From: Bacteroidetes bacterium UBA7368 | Lineage (GTDB): Bacteria > Bacteroidota > Rhodothermia > Rhodothermales > UBA10348 | Direction: 5' to 3' | Assembly: GCA_002469915.1 (NCBI GenBank) | Contig: DKOG01000168.1 | Coordinates: forward strand, 1-10,817 | Length of the DNA stretch: 10,817 bases | In this document: positions 7,004-10,817 of the stretch, piece after piece | Layout: each line of letters begins with the position of its first letter | How positions within the stretch are numbered: the stretch's first letter is position 1 | The notes under the pieces: generated by a model | Told to the model about the DNA's origin: nothing | Seen by the model: only the letters and a program-made list of their open reading frames with translations | Database searches by the model: none | Position numbers and translations under genes: made by a program

Positions 7004-8050
7004 TTATTTCATTTCCTGCTTCGCAATGCGCAGATCAGACTCGACCATTTCTTGGGTCATAGAGGCCAAGTCATACTCGTGCGTCCATCCAAGCTTCGTT
7101 TTCGCTTTCGTTGGGTCTCCTAGCAATTCCTCAACTTCCGCCGGTCGATAGTAGCGTGGATCAACTGAGATCACGGTTTTTCCAGTTGCCGTGTCTATTC
7201 CGATTTCATCTGGGCCTGTCCCCTCAAATCGAAGAGATATGCCCGCGGCTTTGAAGGCGTTCAGACAAAAATCGCGAACCGTGGTCATAACGCCTGTCGC
7301 CAAGACGAAATCTTCGGGTTTGTCTTGTTGCAGCATGAGCCACATACCTCGAACATAGTCTTTAGCATGCCCCCAATCGCGCTGTGCATCCAAATTGCCC
7401 AAGTACAACATGTCTTGGGTGCCTAGACTAATTCGCGCGGCAGCCCGGGTAATTTTCCGGGTCACAAACGTCTCTCCACGAATTGGGCTCTCATGGTTGA
7501 ACAAAATGCCGTTACAGGCAAACATGTCGTAGGCCTCTCGGTAATTGACCGTAATCCAGTAGCCATACAATTTGGCAACGGCGTACGGAGACCGGGGATA
7601 AAAGGGGGTGGTTTCCCGCTGGGGGACTTCTTGAACCAGTCCATACAGCTCCGAGGTAGAAGCCTGATAGAACTTCGTATCCTTCTCTCTACCGATGATG
7701 CGAATCGCCTCCAACAACCGAAGCACACCCAGCGCATCGGTATTGGCCGTGTATTCAGGCATATCAAAACTAACCTGAACGTGACTCTGGGCACCCAGAT
7801 TATAAATCTCGTCTGGCTGAACTTCCTGAACAATCCGAATCAGATTGGCTGAGTCGGTTAGATCTCCATAATGTAAATGGAATCTTGATTCCGCTATGTG
7901 AGGATCTTTATACAGATGATCAATCCGAGCTGTATTGAACGAACTGGAACGGCGCTTGAGGCCATGGACTTCATACCCTTCAGCAAGTAAAAGCTCGGAC
8001 AAATAAGCTCCGTCTTGGCCTGTTGTACCGGTAATGAGTGCTTTTTTCAT
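7004..8050 (-). CDS. gmd: GDP-mannose 4,6-dehydratase
   Basis: The 348-residue product has the normal length for this enzyme, which converts GDP-D-mannose to GDP-4-keto-6-deoxy-D-mannose with bound NADP. The Rossmann motif [11 protein letters not shown] is at residues 7-17. [12 protein letters not shown] (29-40) is the NADP-phosphate-binding region typical of Gmd. STSELYG (131-137) supplies Thr132 and Glu134, and YAVAK (156-160) supplies Tyr156 and Lys160. [16 protein letters not shown] (185-200) and [15 protein letters not shown] (298-312) are strongly conserved substrate and oligomer segments. The ATG at 8050 (MKKALITG) is chosen because the frame extends upstream to a GTG at 8095 without family-like residues. 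No Shine-Dalgarno sequence is visible. It lies downstream of the aminotransferase gene on the same strand. No GDP-fucose synthase, RMD or GDP-perosamine N-acyltransferase is in the window, so the end sugar is open. Confidence 0.97.
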   Translation of the reverse strand: MKKALITGTTGQDGAYLSELLLAEGYEVHGLKRRSSSFNTARIDHLYKDPHIAESRFHLHYGDLTDSANLIRIVQEVQPDEIYNLGAQSHVQVSFDMPEYTANTDALGVLRLLEAIRIIGREKDTKFYQASTSELYGLVQEVPQRETTPFYPRSPYAVAKLYGYWITVNYREAYDMFACNGILFNHESPIRGETFVTRKITRAAARISLGTQDMLYLGNLDAQRDWGHAKDYVRGMWLMLQQDKPEDFVLATGVMTTVRDFCLNAFKAAGISLRFEGTGPDEIGIDTATGKTVISVDPRYYRPAEVEELLGDPTKAKTKLGWTHEYDLASMTQEMVESDLRIAKQEMK

Positions 8051-8227
8051 GAGGTCCGTATCGTTTTCTATTAACATGGTTGGGGTAATCGTCACACCAG
8101 AGCCCTTAAGTTAATCAATGACCTCGGTTAAAGGAATGACCAATAGGTAGAACGTGGTGGATCAAACAGGTCCACCAGAAAAATGTACAGTTGTTTTGTG
8201 CCGGTCCAATCCCGAATAGCCCAGGAT
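8051..8227. other. Intergenic region between aminotransferase and gmd genes, with stem-loop
   Basis: This 177-nt gap between two genes of the same strand contains a perfect 7-bp inverted repeat, TGGTGGA at 8155-8161 and TCCACCA at 8171-8177, with a 9-nt loop. It has no T-run on either side, so it is a weak terminator candidate and might be an operator or mRNA-processing hairpin. A gmd promoter could lie here, but no clear -35/-10 pair was seen. Confidence 0.35.
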
Positions 8228-9514
8228 CTACTTTGAAATACGGCTTTGTACGCTCGGTTGAATGCTATTGGGTACTGTCTTCCTGGAGCGCGCTGGTCTG
8301 TCAGCTCGACTAACTTTTTTCGTTGCCCTTGCTGCTTGATTCATGACCTCTATCACGCGATCTGCCATTTCATTGGTCATTTGCGGATAAATAGGTAACG
8401 AGATTTCCGAATTACTCATCGAGACAGCTTGCGGAACGGAGGAGCTCGAATAGCCTAACTCTTTGAAGAGGGTTAGTTCTGGCAAGGGAATGAAATGGAC
8501 GTTTACGGCTACGTCTTGCGCGGCCGCAAAATCAATTATCTCATCTCGTTGAGCAACCCACTCTGGATGAAGGCGAACGGCAAATAGATGATACGATGAC
8601 TGGCGGGTATCCAATTGACTGACCGGCATCCTGAAGAACGCATGGTCCAACCCACTTTCATAGCGCTCAAATATTTCGCGTCGTCTCCTCAACGCACTTG
8701 GGTATGTTGCAATCTGCCCAAGGCCGATGGCAGCACAGATGTCAGGCATGTTCATTTTCATGCCATCCGTGACGATATCATATCGCCAGCCTCCCGCTTT
8801 ACTCTTTGCAAACGCATCTTTAGTCTGGCCATTAAGCCGATGAAGCGTAAACCATTTCTCTTCTAATTCTACCTCAAACCATGGAGGTAAATTTAACACG
8901 ATCATGCCACCCTCAGCCGTAGTTAAGTTCTTTACGGCGTGGGTAGAATAGATTGTAATATCTCCCCCCATTGCTGCCGATAATCCATTCCAACGTGCTC
9001 CCAAAGAATGCGCGGCATCCGTTAAGATGGCAATCCGACCAAATTTTTCCTGAATTCGGCTGGTTGGCTCAAATTCGTCCGCAGCCGCCTCTACCTCGGC
9101 TCGAATAGCCGAGTAATCCGCCGGTAGGCCACCAAAATCTACGGGGATGATCGCCTTAGTGCGCTCTGTGATCAAGGCACTAAGCTTCTTAGGATCAAGG
9201 CAAAAGTCATCTCCGGAATCGCACATCACCGGTGTTGCTCCGGCATGTAAGACGCTCAAGGCCGTGGCTGCATACGTATAAGCCGGAATAATCACCTCAT
9301 CGCCTAGCTGAATACCCAGCCACTTTAGGGCCAGAATAGCTCCTGAAGACCATGAATTAACTGCTATGGACGCTTGGCCTTCCGTGTAAGCTGTAAACTC
9401 CTGTTCCAGTGCGCGCGACTTAGGACCGGTAGTAATCCAACCAGATTCCAACACTTCTTGAACGTGCTGAAAGACCTGATCTGTAATAAAGGGAGGTGAA
9501 AAAGGAATTTTCAT
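8228..9514 (-). CDS. DegT/DnrJ/EryC1/StrS family PLP-dependent sugar aminotransferase
   Basis: The preferred start is the ATG at 9514 (MKIPFSPPFIT), giving 428 residues. The frame is open up to 9658, but those extra 48 residues look non-family. The first part has the substrate-loop pattern SGWITTGP and the cofactor-binding VNSWSSGAILAL. VIIPAYTYAATALSVLHAG follows, then DAAHSLGA with PLP-contacting Asp166 and His169. STHAVKNLTTAEGGM carries the PLP lysine Lys195. These enzymes transfer an amino group from glutamate to a keto-sugar nucleotide, or act as related dehydratases when the Lys is lost; the Lys is present here. A 20-25-residue stretch before DAAH makes it longer than minimal members. 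The last 30 or so residues are a basic, low-complexity tail of unknown role. Pairing with gmd suggests amination of GDP-4-keto-6-deoxymannose, but UDP-sugar substrates are equally possible. Confidence 0.93.
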   Translation of the reverse strand: MKIPFSPPFITDQVFQHVQEVLESGWITTGPKSRALEQEFTAYTEGQASIAVNSWSSGAILALKWLGIQLGDEVIIPAYTYAATALSVLHAGATPVMCDSGDDFCLDPKKLSALITERTKAIIPVDFGGLPADYSAIRAEVEAAADEFEPTSRIQEKFGRIAILTDAAHSLGARWNGLSAAMGGDITIYSTHAVKNLTTAEGGMIVLNLPPWFEVELEEKWFTLHRLNGQTKDAFAKSKAGGWRYDIVTDGMKMNMPDICAAIGLGQIATYPSALRRRREIFERYESGLDHAFFRMPVSQLDTRQSSYHLFAVRLHPEWVAQRDEIIDFAAAQDVAVNVHFIPLPELTLFKELGYSSSSVPQAVSMSNSEISLPIYPQMTNEMADRVIEVMNQAARATKKVSRADRPARSRKTVPNSIQPSVQSRISK

Positions 9515-9740
9515 CGGTGGCTCAAAGATATAGGGGTGAGGCTGGTAGGGAAGGTATCGGCCACTTCCCTGATTTTTTAACTCCACCACACCACTGGACA
9601 ACCTATCTATTCGGTTAGGTTTTGCCACGTCAGGGGTGGCCAGCGCAGCAGTATCCACCGCGGCAGGGTTGCCACCGCAGCAATGCTGTTAAGTTTGATG
9701 GTTTTTCTCCATATTGCCTTCCCACCAAAACCCTGCAAGT
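9515..9740. other. Divergent intergenic region
   Basis: This 226-nt spacer separates the divergently transcribed aminotransferase (-) and M14 peptidase (+) genes and must hold both promoters if each is transcribed on its own. Visible elements are a 5-bp inverted repeat GCCAC/GTGGC (9624-9640) and a small palindrome CAGCA-A-TGCTG (9678-9688), close to an imperfect direct repeat of CCACCGC. No convincing sigma-70 -35/-10 pair was found. The extra reading frames crossing it show no family-like residues. Confidence 0.35.
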
Positions 9741-10817
9741 ATGCGACTTCTTCTCCCACTCCTTTTCCTCTTCGTCCCCGTTCTTGCCAACGCCCAGCAA
9801 ACGATGGACGAAGCGTATGGGGAGAAAATCGCAGAGTTCACCACGGACGAACGGTTTCTAAACGACCTCATCGATCACCTCCCCGCGTCCGACACGGTCC
9901 CTTCGCCCCTAGACTATTTCGGGACGATCATTGGCGCCGAAGGAATCCTGCACTACACAGAGGACATTTATGGCTACCTGCGCGCCCTCGCGGATGCCTC
10001 CCCTCGCGTCATGGTTCGAAATATTGGCTACTCGGAGGAAGACCGGGAAATGATTGAGGTCATTATCGCCGATGAAGCAACGATAGCCGATCTCGAGCCA
10101 TACCGGGTTGCGCTAAACCGCTTGGCTGATCCTCGCTCTCTATCTGAAGACGAAGCTTCGGACATCATCGCGTCTGCGAAGCCGATCTATTACTTGACGG
10201 CGGGCCTCCACTCGAGCGAAACCGGCTCTCCGGAAATGGTCATGGAGCTGGCTTATCGTTTGGCCGTCGAAGAATCAGACTATATCCGCTCGATACGGGA
10301 CAATGTGATCACCATGTTTACGCCCGCCGCCGAGCCCGATGGTCGAGACCGTATGGTGGATGTACATCGCTACTCGGATGATCACAACGGACAAGCGCCA
10401 AATCTTACCTATTGGGGCAAATACGTTGCGCACGATAACAACCGGGATGGCTACGGGATGGCGCTCAATCTGACACGCAATCTCCTCGACAGCTTCCACC
10501 ACTGGAAGCCTCAGGTCATGCATGACTTGCACGAGTCTGTTCCCTATCTCTACGTATCTACGGGACTCGGACCCTACAACGAATGGATTGACCCCATCAC
10601 AGTGGATGAATGGCATAACCTGGCCTACGAAGACGTTTCTGAACTGACGCGGGTGGGCATGCCGGGTGTATGGACGCATGCGTTCTATAATGGTTGGGCG
10701 GCCAACTACCTGATCTGGATGGCCAATTTGCGCAACTCGAATGGGCGCTTTTACGAGACGTTTGGCAACAGCCACCCGGGCACGTTCGAACGTAAGCTCG
10801 GCAAACGCAGCACCGCT
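9741..10817 (+). CDS. M14 family zinc carboxypeptidase, exported (5' part)
   Basis: An open frame runs from ATG 9741 to the end of the window, giving 359 residues of a longer protein. Residues 1-18 form a signal peptide (MRLLLPLLFLFVPVLANA), so the enzyme is exported. Residues 53-115 match the conserved entry region of bacterial M14 proteins (PSPLDYFGTIIGAEG, YGYLRALADASPRV, IGYSEEDREM). The zinc site shows GLHSSETGSPE (155-165), with His157 and Glu160 as the HxxE pair. NNRDGYG (233-239) supplies the Asn-Arg substrate-binding motif, and MHDLHES (260-266) supplies the third zinc ligand His264. M14 enzymes remove C-terminal amino acids from peptides. The distal catalytic Glu lies beyond the window. 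The gene is divergent from the aminotransferase and probably has its own promoter. It appears richer in G+C than the neighbouring + and - genes, which fits a host-type housekeeping gene beside a more variable glycan locus (by eye only). Confidence 0.92.
   Translation, partial: MRLLLPLLFLFVPVLANAQQTMDEAYGEKIAEFTTDERFLNDLIDHLPASDTVPSPLDYFGTIIGAEGILHYTEDIYGYLRALADASPRVMVRNIGYSEEDREMIEVIIADEATIADLEPYRVALNRLADPRSLSEDEASDIIASAKPIYYLTAGLHSSETGSPEMVMELAYRLAVEESDYIRSIRDNVITMFTPAAEPDGRDRMVDVHRYSDDHNGQAPNLTYWGKYVAHDNNRDGYGMALNLTRNLLDSFHHWKPQVMHDLHESVPYLYVSTGLGPYNEWIDPITVDEWHNLAYEDVSELTRVGMPGVWTHAFYNGWAANYLIWMANLRNSNGRFYETFGNSHPGTFERKLGKRSTA

Noticed and set aside
8051..8095. Upstream GTG or ATG starts for gmd (8095, 8077)
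   Set aside because: Gmd proteins normally begin just before the TGTTGQDG motif. The ATG at 8050 gives the standard N-terminus.
9515..9658. N-terminal extension of the aminotransferase up to 9658
   Set aside because: The extra residues are not family-like, and the conserved enzyme begins at MKIPFSPPFIT (9514).
9683..10057. Arg/Pro-rich frames across the start of the M14 gene
   Set aside because: Their composition is typical of an out-of-frame reading of GC-rich coding sequence. The 9741 frame has a signal peptide and zinc motifs.

Overview
The window looks like part of a surface-polysaccharide or accessory locus from a marine-type bacterium, most plausibly of the Bacteroidota/Rhodothermota/Balneolota kind. 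That placement is an inference. It rests on exported M28 and M14 peptidases and a lipoprotein sulfatase, on moderate GC by eye, and on the near absence of Shine-Dalgarno motifs before the starts, a known habit of Bacteroidota. No 16S or other marker gene is present.

Region 1 (1-6057, all + strand) reads as one tightly packed transcription unit. It holds the C-terminal part of an M28 glutamate-carboxypeptidase-II-like peptidase, a sulfatase lipoprotein 6 nt later, a membrane-anchored SGNH/GDSL-like hydrolase overlapping the sulfatase by 14 nt, a 50-residue DUF5989/SxtK-like membrane microprotein overlapping by ATGA, a NodU/CmcH/TobZ-type O-carbamoyltransferase, and an SxtJ-family membrane protein. 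The last four form the most interesting unit: a carbamoyltransferase with two small membrane partners whose function is unknown, plus an SGNH enzyme. It resembles the sxtI-sxtJ-sxtK part of saxitoxin clusters, but here it sits beside sulfatase and sugar-nucleotide genes, so a carbamoylated glycan or glycolipid is the likelier product.

Region 2 (6058-6944) holds an in-frame chimera. A signal peptide and the N-terminal third of a type I phosphodiesterase/nucleotide pyrophosphatase are joined to the C-terminal tail of a CapD/FlaA1-type UDP-sugar 4,6-dehydratase. It is either a natural recombination/deletion scar or an assembly misjoin.

Region 3 (7004-9514, - strand) carries a DegT/DnrJ/EryC1/StrS aminotransferase followed by GDP-mannose 4,6-dehydratase (gmd). 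Together they suggest synthesis of a GDP-linked 6-deoxy-sugar, possibly an amino sugar, for a glycan.

Region 4 (9515-10817) is a divergent intergenic region and the start of an exported M14 zinc carboxypeptidase that runs off the window. No tRNA, rRNA, CRISPR array, IS element or attachment site was recognised. No gene-free stretch exceeds about 230 bases.
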